Notes under the pieces: model-generated
What the model was told of the DNA's origin: nothing
What the model saw: only the letters and a program-made list of their open reading frames with translations
The model's database searches: none
In this document: positions 17,678-26,370 of the stretch, one piece after another
How the letters are laid out: each line of letters opens with the position of its first letter
How positions within the stretch are numbered: position 1 is the stretch's first letter
Program-made: the position numbers and the translations under genes
NCBI RefSeq assembly: GCF_009937955.1
Contig: NZ_AP018439.1
Location: forward strand, 4,836,001 to 4,900,000
Length of the DNA: 64,000 bases
Source: Undibacterium sp. KW1
GTDB taxonomy: Bacteria > Pseudomonadota > Gammaproteobacteria > Burkholderiales > Burkholderiaceae_D
Reading direction: 5' to 3'

Positions 17678-18128
17678 TGTCAATGCCAAAACCTGTGTAC
17701 GGTCTTTCATTGCGACATTTTTACTTTACTTCTGATCGCTGATCCTGCCCGATACCTCATCTGCCAGCCGCCAGCTCAAGCTATCCCCTTGTGCCTATCT
17801 CATCGCAGGGCATCCAAATCGCTCCAGTCCCAAAGGCCGGGGCGACTTTCATGTGATCCCTGAGATCTCATTCAAGATATCGCATTTACTGAAAAAAACG
17901 ACAGGGAAAAACACTGCCACAGTTGTTGTATTTTAACTAATCAATATAGCAATTACATTAATTAAAGATGTTTTTATGATAATCTCAATCTTGTCGGCGA
18001 TTTTCCAGGCATCTTTGTAGCGTTCGTCGCTTTCATCCTGCTTTTGATTGACAGCCTTCACTTTAACAATCTTCGTCAGTCTGACGTTTATATCAGCTTG
18101 TGCGAATACCATCCTGGGATTACATCAC
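17678..18128. other. Promoter region, right copy of duplicated segment
   Basis: Non-coding. From about 17800 it is similar to 11430-11782. TTTATGATAATCT (about 17973-17985) is conserved in both copies and may contain the -10 element (TATGAT). No convincing -35 was seen. Confidence 0.6.
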
Positions 18129-18250
18129 ATGAAAATTCAGCGTTTGATCGGTAGTGGGTCGTCCCTGCTGGCGGCTCTATTCTTTGCGCCGCAAGTCGCG
18201 CATGCTTATTTTGAAGATCTCTGTGTCTCCGCGAAAGACCGCAAGATCGT
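17800..18250 (+). repeat. Right copy of duplicated upstream and 5'-gene segment
   Basis: This is the intact counterpart of 11430-11923. It includes the promoter region and the first about 40 codons of the gene at 18129. Confidence 0.7.
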
Positions 18251-19673
18251 GGCCTGTGTGGAGCCGCGTGCGGCGTGTGCAAAGACGCCGTCTGAAGGAA
18301 AAGCTTGTCCGGCGCAACTTGCGCAGGCGGTGAAGCAAATTGCCGCGCCTGTTCCCGCCAGAAGTATGATCCATTCAGATGCCACCTACTTTTTGGCGCA
18401 GGCACTGGGCTATAGGGCCGATGTGGCGTATTGGATTGTTGCCTACAATGAAGTGGCAGACTACACGCAATATGCACCCATTGACCAGTGCGGCGTGCAA
18501 GCGTCTGCCAGCAACTCTGGCCAGTCTTATATCACGGCCAAATTTAATGGCTTCCAGCGCACCAATGCCACAACCGATGGCCCGCTGTATCACTATGTGC
18601 TGCCGTTTTCCCCGAACGGTGCAGGCACGGACGTGCATGGTGCCAGTGGTATCCAGGCCGTGTACCCGTTCCATTTCCCTGTACCCGGCTATCCGCTCGT
18701 GATTGACGATGTTTATGAGGGTTCGCTCTCCAATATGCGGCAATGGGCCATGCAAGCAGATGAAGAACCTGGCTTGCTGTGCGCGGCAGGCCTGACGGTG
18801 CCAAATGGGGCGTCGAATTTCAGTGGCCGTGCGTGCAGGACCGGGATCACTGCGCAGGGAAATGTGCCGGTGATTACAAAGTCACAGAACGGTGTTCAGG
18901 TAAGCTTTAACTCAGGGCCTAAAATTCTCGACAATAGCAATGGTGATGTCAGTTACCGCGAACTGGGCCAATGGCTGAAGGATAAATCCCGTACAACCGG
19001 TGTCTTGTGGAAAGATCCGGCCATGCCGCCAGTTCCGGTGCAGCTTGCCCGCATCGGCTTGTATATCCACAGCATGCAGGACACGGCTTCGCATTCGACT
19101 TACTGCGGTGACGATGCGCCTTCTCCTCCTGGCGGCACCGATGCCGGCAGCTATATGAAACTGGATGGCAATAATCTGCAACTGATCTTTGGTGCGACCT
19201 GCGCCACTGCGCCGCACATCGCCGGGCATACAGAAGAAACCGCGACCGGCGATTCTCCCTTGCCCCTGCGTAATTACTCAGCACTCAATATGACCTTGAA
19301 CGAGCTGATTATTTTTGGTAATACGGTGGCCAAAGCAAGGGGATGGATCGTCAACCCTGAACTGCTGCCACCTGATGTCGTTGGCGGTAAAAACGCACTG
19401 GGGCAAAGTGCCGCCGATCTGCAAGCCAAGCTGGTTGGCACCATCACTCAGGGTCAGCAATGGACACGCGGCGAAGTTTACAAGTCCGGTCTGGTGACAT
19501 TGCCACTGCAGCAGCTTTCCACTTTGAACCGCTTGCATGTCATGAACGCGGCGCTGATGTCGTACTCTGACTATGTGCAAAATCAATACACGGCACCTGC
19601 CCGCTTCACGCCATTCGAGTTGATGCCTGGCAACGCGAAAAACCCGCAAGATACCAGCGTCTGTTATAAATAG
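18129..19673 (+). CDS. Secreted zinc-phospholipase-C-like protein
   Basis: The ATG at 18129 gives a clean signal peptide (MKIQRLIGSGSSLLAALFF ... QVAHA, cleavage about residue 26) and a 514-residue protein. The best functional hint is HSMQDTASHS at residues 314-323. It resembles the H-x-x-x-D-x-x-x-H signature of the zinc-dependent phospholipase C / P1-nuclease-like helical fold (typically His-x-x-Gln-Asp-x-x-Ala-His). PHIAGHTEET follows (His363, His367). Several cysteines in the mature part suggest extracytoplasmic disulfides. The substrate is unknown. A perfect 11-bp stem-loop lies 44 bp downstream. A 5' fragment of the same gene is duplicated at 11783. Confidence 0.7.
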   Translation: MKIQRLIGSGSSLLAALFFAPQVAHAYFEDLCVSAKDRKIVACVEPRAACAKTPSEGKACPAQLAQAVKQIAAPVPARSMIHSDATYFLAQALGYRADVAYWIVAYNEVADYTQYAPIDQCGVQASASNSGQSYITAKFNGFQRTNATTDGPLYHYVLPFSPNGAGTDVHGASGIQAVYPFHFPVPGYPLVIDDVYEGSLSNMRQWAMQADEEPGLLCAAGLTVPNGASNFSGRACRTGITAQGNVPVITKSQNGVQVSFNSGPKILDNSNGDVSYRELGQWLKDKSRTTGVLWKDPAMPPVPVQLARIGLYIHSMQDTASHSTYCGDDAPSPPGGTDAGSYMKLDGNNLQLIFGATCATAPHIAGHTEETATGDSPLPLRNYSALNMTLNELIIFGNTVAKARGWIVNPELLPPDVVGGKNALGQSAADLQAKLVGTITQGQQWTRGEVYKSGLVTLPLQQLSTLNRLHVMNAALMSYSDYVQNQYTAPARFTPFELMPGNAKNPQDTSVCYK

Positions 19674-19717
19674 GATAGGGCTTGCAAAAAATTGCCACAA
19701 CAAGGCTATCGCTGTAG

Positions 19718-19745
19718 GGAACCCTCTCTTGCCGGAGAGGGTTCC
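19718..19745 (+). terminator. Strong stem-loop after the secreted protein gene
   Basis: GGAACCCTCTC and GAGAGGGTTCC pair perfectly (11 bp) around a six-base loop. No T-run follows, so it may act as an mRNA-stabilising hairpin or a Rho-linked end rather than a canonical terminator. Confidence 0.6.
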
Positions 19746-19849
19746 AAGTTTGGCAAACAAGAGCTAGTCTGAAAACACTGACTATGCCTCCAAGCCAAAG
19801 AACGTGTTTTGCTTCAGTCACCATCATTCCACCCCGGATAGGAGTCATC

Positions 19850-21301
19850 ATGAGCAACGCAGCATCAACACCAGACACCAGCCTGTTTAGCCTGCAATTG
19901 CCGCAACTCAGTCTGCCTGATTCAGACAATGCCGAAGAAGAGTATGCGTATTCGCTGGGCATCCAAGCCTACATCTATGGCTTTCCCTGGATTTACAATG
20001 CGCAATTGCGCTGGTTGTGGGCCAGCGAAGCAGGCAAGCATTTTTCAGAAAAGCATGGGCTGCCTGACCTGTATGCGCCTATCAATACTTTTCATCACGC
20101 AGCCGTACTGGCTACTCCGGCGGCACAAACGGGGGGCGCGCCCAATACCGATACGCTGTACTCCACTGCCTGGCTCGACATCGCCGAAGACCCCATCGTT
20201 CTCTCGGTTCCAGCTGTCACCGACCGGTATTTCGTGATCGAAATGGTGTGCATGGACGCCGACAACTTTGCCTATGTGGGTACGTACGCCACAGGTACAG
20301 AAGCAGGCAACTACCTGATTGCACCACACCACTGGAACGGTACGGTGCCAGATGGCGTGGCTGATATCTTGCCACGCTCGCGCACTGATACTGTATTCCT
20401 GTTGGGGCGCACCGGAGTCAACGACAGCAGCACGACCGAAGTTCAAGCGGCCAATGAGGTCCAGCAGCAATACATTTTGACGCCGCTGGCAGACTGGCCC
20501 AATGCGCCCACGCCATATAAAAAACCGGTGATGATACCCTGGGGTGTCGACTACAACCATACCGCAGGAGCATGGCGCACCATGAACGACGCCATGACAC
20601 AAAACCCGCCCGGTTTGCCACCGGGGATCAACCAGGAGCAATTGCTAAACCTCTTTGCCACGATTAACATCGGCCCGAACCAGCATGTAGAGCAACAATC
20701 CGAAGCTACCCGCATCGGCCTTCAGCGGGCGGCGAGAGACGGGCTGGACTTGCTTAAAAAGTTCAGCAAGTCCCGTGGAAAATCGGTGAATAACTGGACG
20801 TATCCACCGCAAGACGTAGGCCGCGCCGGGCAGTACAGCGACTTTATTACCAGGGCAGCGGTGCAATCACTGTCAGGCATCTGCGCCAATGACCCGGACG
20901 AAGCGGTGTATATCAACACCAGCATCGACAGCCAGGGCAATGAATTGAATGGTTCCAATTGCTATCGCATGACTTTTTCGGCAGGTAATTTCCCACCGTT
21001 CAATGCAGACATGCATGGCTTCTGGTCAGTCACCTTGTATAACTCGACTTACAACCTGTGCCCTGGCTCAAGCAATTATTCCATCAACGGCTATTATCCA
21101 GAATTTTCAACAACCGATGCCGAGGGCGGCATCACCATCGTGATCCAAAGCGACAAGCCCGACAACTTACCTGCAGGAAGTTACTGGTTGCAGTCGCCCA
21201 GTGCCGAAAGTTTCTTTTTGATTTTGCGGGTCTATGTTCCCGGCCCTACTGTCAGCTTCACGCAAACCTATAGCCCGCCAGCGATTGATCTTGCAAGTTA
21301 G
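19850..21301 (+). CDS. DUF1254/DUF1214 domain protein
   Basis: The ATG at 19850 follows AGGAG. The product has 483 residues. The N-terminal third (AYSLGIQAYIYGFPWIYN, then TPAAQTGGAPNTDTLYSTAWLDI, PVVT-like DRYFVIEMV) is the DUF1254 pattern. The C-terminal part (about 380-480: NCYRMTFSAGNFPPFNADMHGFWSVTLYN, SDKPDNLPAGSYWLQSP) is DUF1214. These two domains commonly occur together in exported or cytoplasmic proteins of unknown function. No signal peptide is evident here. The TAG stop is made by the first bases of the palindromic element at 21299. Confidence 0.88.
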   Translation: MSNAASTPDTSLFSLQLPQLSLPDSDNAEEEYAYSLGIQAYIYGFPWIYNAQLRWLWASEAGKHFSEKHGLPDLYAPINTFHHAAVLATPAAQTGGAPNTDTLYSTAWLDIAEDPIVLSVPAVTDRYFVIEMVCMDADNFAYVGTYATGTEAGNYLIAPHHWNGTVPDGVADILPRSRTDTVFLLGRTGVNDSSTTEVQAANEVQQQYILTPLADWPNAPTPYKKPVMIPWGVDYNHTAGAWRTMNDAMTQNPPGLPPGINQEQLLNLFATINIGPNQHVEQQSEATRIGLQRAARDGLDLLKKFSKSRGKSVNNWTYPPQDVGRAGQYSDFITRAAVQSLSGICANDPDEAVYINTSIDSQGNELNGSNCYRMTFSAGNFPPFNADMHGFWSVTLYNSTYNLCPGSSNYSINGYYPEFSTTDAEGGITIVIQSDKPDNLPAGSYWLQSPSAESFFLILRVYVPGPTVSFTQTYSPPAIDLAS

Positions 21302-21480
21302 AACTCATTTCATCAATAGGATGAGTGCGAACAAGACGATTTGGGATGCAGTGCAAGGCCTTAGGTGTGTACCCTGTGCAGCTAAGGCGTCCGCCTTTGC
21401 AAGTGCGTGGTAACAAAACTGCACGCTGCAATGCGCCCAAATCGTCAGTTCCCGGAGGGTATGCCTCATAACGCGCGCTG
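21299..21480 (+). mobile_element. Incomplete MITE-like palindromic element
   Basis: Starts TAGAACTCATTTCAT and follows the copy at 25050 for about 180 bp, including GATTTGGGATGCAGTGCAAG and ATGCGCCCAAATCGTCAG. After GCCTCATAAC the similarity stops, so the right half and right terminal repeat are missing. The TAG is the stop codon of the preceding gene. Confidence 0.7.
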
Positions 21481-21694
21481 GACTTGCCCCGTTGATGAGC
21501 GCAAACACAATTCGGGGCCACGTCATTCCTGGATACATTCTCTTGACTTGGAGATGTCGCGATGTTGAGCCTGACTTCCATGTTGACGATCTTCTGAACT
21601 TACTATCTTTAAAGTCTTTGTGGCTCATAAGAAATTTCGCTTTCACAGTGTTGCTCTTTGGATATAAATCTGCCCATTCAGTCATAGAGAGATC
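21481..21694. other. Intergenic DNA before the membrane gene pair
   Basis: No gene was recognised. It presumably contains the promoter for 21695-25052. Confidence 0.4.
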
Positions 21695-21970
21695 ATGAAA
21701 GAAAAAGATTACCACGAAAAAATTTCACAACTACATTCTGAATGCGGGTGTCGTTTTGCTGCAATTCTATTTCTCATAACAGGGGTGGCTTATCCTTTGG
21801 TTCTCAGCGTGGACGCATCAGGTTTCGGTTTGTCAGGCTATATCGCATGCTGGATTCTAAGCATGTTCATATCTGCTGTTGTTGGCAAGATTCTCGGAAT
21901 AAGCAACGCCCGATTCAAAATCTCATTGCTAAGAAAACGTTGCAAGGAGGCGGGAAATTATGTCTGCTGA
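21695..21970 (+). CDS. Small two-helix membrane protein
   Basis: A 91-residue protein with GAGAGATC before the ATG. Two hydrophobic segments (about residues 21-38, FAAILFLITGVAYPLVLS, and 46-66, GYIACWILSMFISAVVGKIL) predict an inner-membrane hairpin. Both tails are basic and charged. The final 11 bases overlap the start of the next gene, which has its own AAGGAGG site inside this gene. The two are thus translationally coupled and probably form a complex or shared pathway. I recognise no family. Confidence 0.7.
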   Translation: MKEKDYHEKISQLHSECGCRFAAILFLITGVAYPLVLSVDASGFGLSGYIACWILSMFISAVVGKILGISNARFKISLLRKRCKEAGNYVC

Positions 21971-24900
21971 TAACTGCATTTATGAGGCAAAAAAGTGCAT
22001 TGAGCACGCAACAAAGAAAACAAAGATTTGTGTAGAGAACGAGGATAGGGGTTATAGAAAATGCACGGAAGAAGAAGATAGAGGATACAACGCCTGTTGT
22101 GACTGGCAGCCATGCAAATTATTTTGCAGTGTGCTGACATGGGTGTCCAATTGGGTGTGCACCGCTTCAGTCTGGATAGCCAAAATTGTTTGTATTGCCT
22201 GGGAATGGTTAGTCACGACGGTATGTATTGTATTCGCGACAGTCACTTTTACCGTGTGTGTTGTTTTGAAAATGATTGTTTCGCTCATCAGCCCAATCGT
22301 TCTGATGGTCTCCGGCCCGTCGCGAATAGTTAATTCAACCATAGGCAGGCAGGTTCCAGGAACAAAGAAAGTGTTTACAGATTCACGAAGCCCTGCATCG
22401 GCAATCGATTATGACGATCTTTCTGATCGCCTTCAATTTTGCGATGGTGGCCGCTATTTAAGATTCCGTTTGGATGATGAAGGTAGCGTAAGCTGGAGCA
22501 ATTCCTTTCCGATTGATAGTTTCAGTACTTTCGCACCTAACGGAGCAGTCTTTAATTCTCCACCCAATCCAGATGGCAACCCAATTTCAGTCAGCTACGA
22601 CGAGTTAAGGGCAGGAAGCTGGAGTGTCAAGGAAAGCACTCCCAAATTGGAGATGTTAGCTGCATCTTCAGATCGTGTTTTCGCCAAGGAGCGCAGTAAA
22701 GATATTTTTTACCTGGCACTTCCCACACAAGTCTTCCTTCATAAAACCATCAATGGCGAGCTGGTCAAGTTGCCGCAATCTTTCTTCAAGATCGATCCGG
22801 AATTAGGAACACAAGACGAAAATGTCGATGATTTACTGTTACACCTGAAGGTGTCCGAAGATGACGAGAGTCACCTCGCCACGGAGAGGTTTCCGCTTTT
22901 TCGTTCGCTCTTTCGCGTATTTAGTTCGCCTCTAAAATACCTTGCTCCTATTCGAAATTTGTTCCAATCAATGGTCGTGCAAGTTCATCCATTCGTCTGG
23001 GTTAAGTTCGACACACGGCCTGGTCGGGGAAGTTCAGATACACCAGAATCCTTTCCATCTTATGAACACGTCGTTTATAGGAAAGATGGACTATTTGGTA
23101 TCTCAAAAACCGAAGCTTATCGTTCGATACTGTTTGATAAAGTACTCGATATAGGCGTTGGTTTGTCTCATTTGCACGAACAATATGAACCAATTTACGG
23201 AGGTGAGCTGGATAATCTCGATGCGCCCTCACCCTTTTCTTTGGTTTCAAATGAAGCTCTATATAGATTCGCTAACGGACCAATACAAGATACCGGCGGT
23301 TGGGTCGACGGGACATGTATCTATTATGTGTTGGCGCAACTGCCTCATTCAAAAGATCCTGGTTCTGATTCCCCGTCAGATTCTCCCGACGATCAGTTGA
23401 GTAGCGACAACAAATTATTCCAGGATAGGTATTGCATACTTTGGGTCGACGAGCAATTGGCCTTTACTGAAAGATGGAGAGTATTGGGCCTCCGTGACAC
23501 GGAATTTACCTCCCCTGTAAAACCCATGATTGCAATATTAGGCGAAAACTCAGAAGCCTTCAGCTTCAATCCAATGACTTTTATGGATCCTTTTCAGCAA
23601 GGTTACATCAGAGCCTTTAGTCGTATGGCGGTCGCTCGTCAAATAATAATCGTCAACGGTTTTGATCGGAGCAAAGGAGAAGCTGGAAAACACCGATTAT
23701 TCTCCATCCATTTTTCATGGCCCACGATGGATAGAACCTGGCGAGTTCGGGATCTTCCAATGGATACGAATCCGCGATTAATGGACGACCATCATGATGT
23801 TGAGGAAGTACAGCGAATCTTAAGGGAGGAGCAGCATTCCACGGTGTTGCCGCAGTCAATTGGTTTGCGCGAAGACATGACCTTGCATCTTTTGGGAAGC
23901 CATCGGGTTGGTGGAAAACTCAGGCTTGGCAGATGGGTGCAGAAGTACTTACCACCAGATAATATGGAAATACCTTCTGCTCAAGAACTTCTCAATGGGG
24001 ACCTTGCTGACTTGTCGCGAGGATACAATCATCCCTGGACTTTCTACACAGAGAAGGCTTTTCTGAAAATGCATCAAGCCTATAGTCATTTCGGTGTATA
24101 TGAAAAAGTTGAGAGCCGCAATCAATACTACCAAGTAGACATACTTAAAACTGCAATGAATGAAGCTACGATTGAAGAGGCGACATGGCTAGATAGGGAG
24201 AAAAGCGCAAAAATAAATCGACTTGAATTAAATTATGCGAAGCTTGCCACGGTAGTTGATGTCGCCGCATACACAATCCCGATAACTCTTTTATTAACGG
24301 TGGCAGCAGCCATTTTTAGTGAAAGCTCTTGGGGTGCTTTAATTATGCTGCTTGAGCTACTCGCAATTCAAGCTGGCCTTGCTATCGCTTACAGCATCGA
24401 GTTGCGTAGTTTCCCGTCTCTGTATGAAGATATTGTTCGTTTCAAAATAAAATTCACCAGTTTAGGCCCCATTCTTCTCTATCTGGATAAGCGAGAAGAT
24501 AAGACTATCAGTCTCGATGGAATTCCGCTTTCATTGACGCTATTCAATGAGCAAGACGTTTCTCAAACCTTAAGTGTGATACTGACAAAATCTGTAAGAA
24601 ATTCACGTTCCATTGCCGATAAAGGCATCCTCACGCCACCAGAAATTCTAAGCGCAACTATTACCAAAATTTTCGACTTGGCGGGAAACTTAACCCAGGT
24701 GAAAGTAGATTTTTTCTCAGCACGTGCTGTAACAGAATTTGGATCAGACTCGGATTTCACAAATTGGTTTTCGCTGAACGTTGATCAAGTGCGTATTGGT
24801 CTACCTGATTCTTTGGGTGGAGTCACTTTATTATTCTCCTCACAACGCGAGGGAATAATTAAGCGAGTAGATCGAAGCAATCAATTTTCATTCGCGTGGA

Positions 24901-25052
24901 CTCCAGTAAGGAGCGATCCACTTTATCCTGAGTTGAATGAAATTCTTTCAGAGGATGGACAAATTTTGAAAGGGGTCAGCTTGTGGTTCATTGGCATTAC
25001 AGGGCTTGCTAACATTCCAGGAAAAATAGTATTCGCCACAACAATCGAGTAG
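21960..25052 (+). CDS. 1030-residue membrane protein with N-terminal cysteine hendecads
   Basis: ATG at 21960 after a strong AAGGAGG site. Cysteines occur exactly every 11 residues at 13, 24, 35, 46 and again at 56, 67, 78, 89, 100. The first run is hydrophilic (CxEEEDRGYxxC-type units). The second is hydrophobic with Trp at the sixth position (61, 72, 83) and Val/Ile before each Cys, and would cross or enter the membrane. An 11-residue period is the signature of right-handed (hendecad) coiled coils. Residues about 110-760 are a soluble, unrecognised region. Two transmembrane helices follow at about 764-815, then a soluble C-terminal domain. The gene is A+T-richer than most neighbours, and its TAG stop coincides with a MITE-like element. 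Confidence 0.85.
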   Translation: MSADNCIYEAKKCIEHATKKTKICVENEDRGYRKCTEEEDRGYNACCDWQPCKLFCSVLTWVSNWVCTASVWIAKIVCIAWEWLVTTVCIVFATVTFTVCVVLKMIVSLISPIVLMVSGPSRIVNSTIGRQVPGTKKVFTDSRSPASAIDYDDLSDRLQFCDGGRYLRFRLDDEGSVSWSNSFPIDSFSTFAPNGAVFNSPPNPDGNPISVSYDELRAGSWSVKESTPKLEMLAASSDRVFAKERSKDIFYLALPTQVFLHKTINGELVKLPQSFFKIDPELGTQDENVDDLLLHLKVSEDDESHLATERFPLFRSLFRVFSSPLKYLAPIRNLFQSMVVQVHPFVWVKFDTRPGRGSSDTPESFPSYEHVVYRKDGLFGISKTEAYRSILFDKVLDIGVGLSHLHEQYEPIYGGELDNLDAPSPFSLVSNEALYRFANGPIQDTGGWVDGTCIYYVLAQLPHSKDPGSDSPSDSPDDQLSSDNKLFQDRYCILWVDEQLAFTERWRVLGLRDTEFTSPVKPMIAILGENSEAFSFNPMTFMDPFQQGYIRAFSRMAVARQIIIVNGFDRSKGEAGKHRLFSIHFSWPTMDRTWRVRDLPMDTNPRLMDDHHDVEEVQRILREEQHSTVLPQSIGLREDMTLHLLGSHRVGGKLRLGRWVQKYLPPDNMEIPSAQELLNGDLADLSRGYNHPWTFYTEKAFLKMHQAYSHFGVYEKVESRNQYYQVDILKTAMNEATIEEATWLDREKSAKINRLELNYAKLATVVDVAAYTIPITLLLTVAAAIFSESSWGALIMLLELLAIQAGLAIAYSIELRSFPSLYEDIVRFKIKFTSLGPILLYLDKREDKTISLDGIPLSLTLFNEQDVSQTLSVILTKSVRNSRSIADKGILTPPEILSATITKIFDLAGNLTQVKVDFFSARAVTEFGSDSDFTNWFSLNVDQVRIGLPDSLGGVTLLFSSQREGIIKRVDRSNQFSFAWTPVRSDPLYPELNEILSEDGQILKGVSLWFIGITGLANIPGKIVFATTIE

Positions 25053-25330
25053 AACTCATTTCATAAATAGGGATGAGTGCGAACAAGGCGATTTGGGATG
25101 CAGTGCAAGGCCTCAGTTGTCTATCCTCTGCAGCTAAGGCTCATGCCTTAGCAAAGGACGCAACGCAGCAATGCGCCCAAATCGTCAGTTCCCGAAGGGT
25201 TTGCCTCATAACACGTATCAGACAACATTGGATTTATTGAAAATAGTGCCACAATTGACAACCACAAACGTGTTACCGGTCCGTGTTATGAGGCAAACGC
25301 ATCTCATTCATATTTATGAAATGAGTTCTA
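25050..25330 (+). mobile_element. Complete MITE-like element with terminal inverted repeats
   Basis: The left end TAGAACTCATTTCATAAATA is the perfect complement of the right end ...ATGAAATGAGTTCTA. The similarity extends to about 27 bp. Inside, GTTTGCCTCATAACAC (about 25199) pairs with GTGTTATGAGGCAAAC (about 25284-25299). A further hairpin is made from GATTTGGGATGCAGTGC and GCAATGCGCCCAAATC. The element ends in TA on both sides, which suits a TA-target transposon. No transposase is present, so it would be non-autonomous. Confidence 0.75.
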
Positions 25331-25633
25331 AATCATTGCAGTTCAAGGATGTGTAAACCTGCAAGATCGCGGCTATGCAAAAATAGGCGTCAGGTTATAG
25401 ATTAAGACAATTCCACGCTAAGGAAATGTGCGAAAGTAAGACCTGACAATCATCTACAGACATATCAAATTCAGGCAATGGCCCTGCGCGTGAGATTATC
25501 AATGGTAAGCAGGCAGCTCATGCATATATCCTTTGTTCTGTGGAACTTTCTCGGCTAAAAATGGCCTGAAGCAAACCGTCCGTAAAGTAATCACTACGGG
25601 CATCGCTTGAGAATTTCCATTAACAGATTGCCT
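25331..25633. other. Intergenic DNA, nothing recognised
   Basis: About 300 bp of mixed composition between the MITE-like element and a gene remnant. No gene or repeat was identified. Confidence 0.4.
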
Positions 25634-25888
25634 ATGAATAAGCTACTGCCAGCCCTTGTTCTGTCTTTTTCGCAAATTGCTTTTATAGAAGCAGCGCAAG
25701 CAGTGCTCTCTGACCCTGGCCCCGGGGCTGCAACACCGGCACCGTCAATCGAAGCACCGCGTGACCGGGCGTTTCATGGCGTCATGACACTGGATGTGGA
25801 TGCCTCTGATACGGTGCACAAGATCATCCGTGTGCGGCAAAGCATAGGTGCCCCCGGCGAGACGTCGCCAACACTGGCAGGCCTTTAG
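25634..25888 (+). pseudogene. N-terminal remnant of an M61-family metallopeptidase
   Basis: From the ATG at 25634 there are 84 residues: a signal peptide (MNKLLPALVLSFSQIAFIEA), a Pro/Ala linker, then HGVMTLDVDASDTVHKIIRVRQSI. This closely follows the opening of M61 glycyl-aminopeptidase-type proteins (x-L-x-VDATD-x-x-R-IF-x-V-x-x-x-IPV). In those the next feature is LLYPQWxPGNH, and the zinc site comes hundreds of residues later. Here the frame ends at ETSPTLAGL. The whole catalytic part is absent, so this is a decayed gene. Confidence 0.6.
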
Positions 25889-26370
25889 TACGACAGGGAG
25901 GCGCAACAACGACAGGTTAATTTTGCAACAGCCTCCAAGTAATTACGTGCAGTGCCTCCCATGCGTGCAAGGCATCTATACGATGCGGTGGTTGGGCGAT
26001 GTCATCGTGAATCTGCATTAACATCAGGGCAACTCGTCATCTCTTCGATTCAAGCCAGGACAACCGTCGCACATTGGTAGCGTGGCAGGCAGGGCTTTGT
26101 CGGGTGAGTTTAATCATGGAAGCCGCGCTAGTAGTCAAAACATAAAGCAGACACATGACCGTTCATCGCCAGAAACCTATCAGTGGTGCATAAAAACGCA
26201 GAAACAAAATACAGTGCAACCAAACACACAAATGGATACAAATTGTTGCAACTTTAAAAACATCAAGCGGCTAAGATGGCCCACCCAATCTGAACTTGAC
26301 TAGCATGACTTTGCCTCACACTGCTGTATCTGCAATTTCAATAAACATGCGTACGAGAATATGTACGACA
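25889..26370. other. Intergenic DNA without recognised features
   Basis: About 480 bp with no supported gene. The lost remainder of the M61-like gene is not visible here in any frame. Confidence 0.4.

Noticed and set aside
18048..18128. Extended N-terminus of the secreted protein (TTG start at 18048)
   Set aside because: The upstream residues precede a perfect signal peptide beginning at the ATG at 18129, and the same promoter DNA is duplicated at 11.6 kb without coding conservation.
21299..25330. Integron attC sites following the genes at 21301 and 25052
   Set aside because: The placement right after stop codons is cassette-like, but the ends are TAGAACTCATTTC..., without RYYYAAC/GTTRRRY core sites or attC-type internal boxes. 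The long terminal inverted repeat fits a MITE better, and no integrase was seen.
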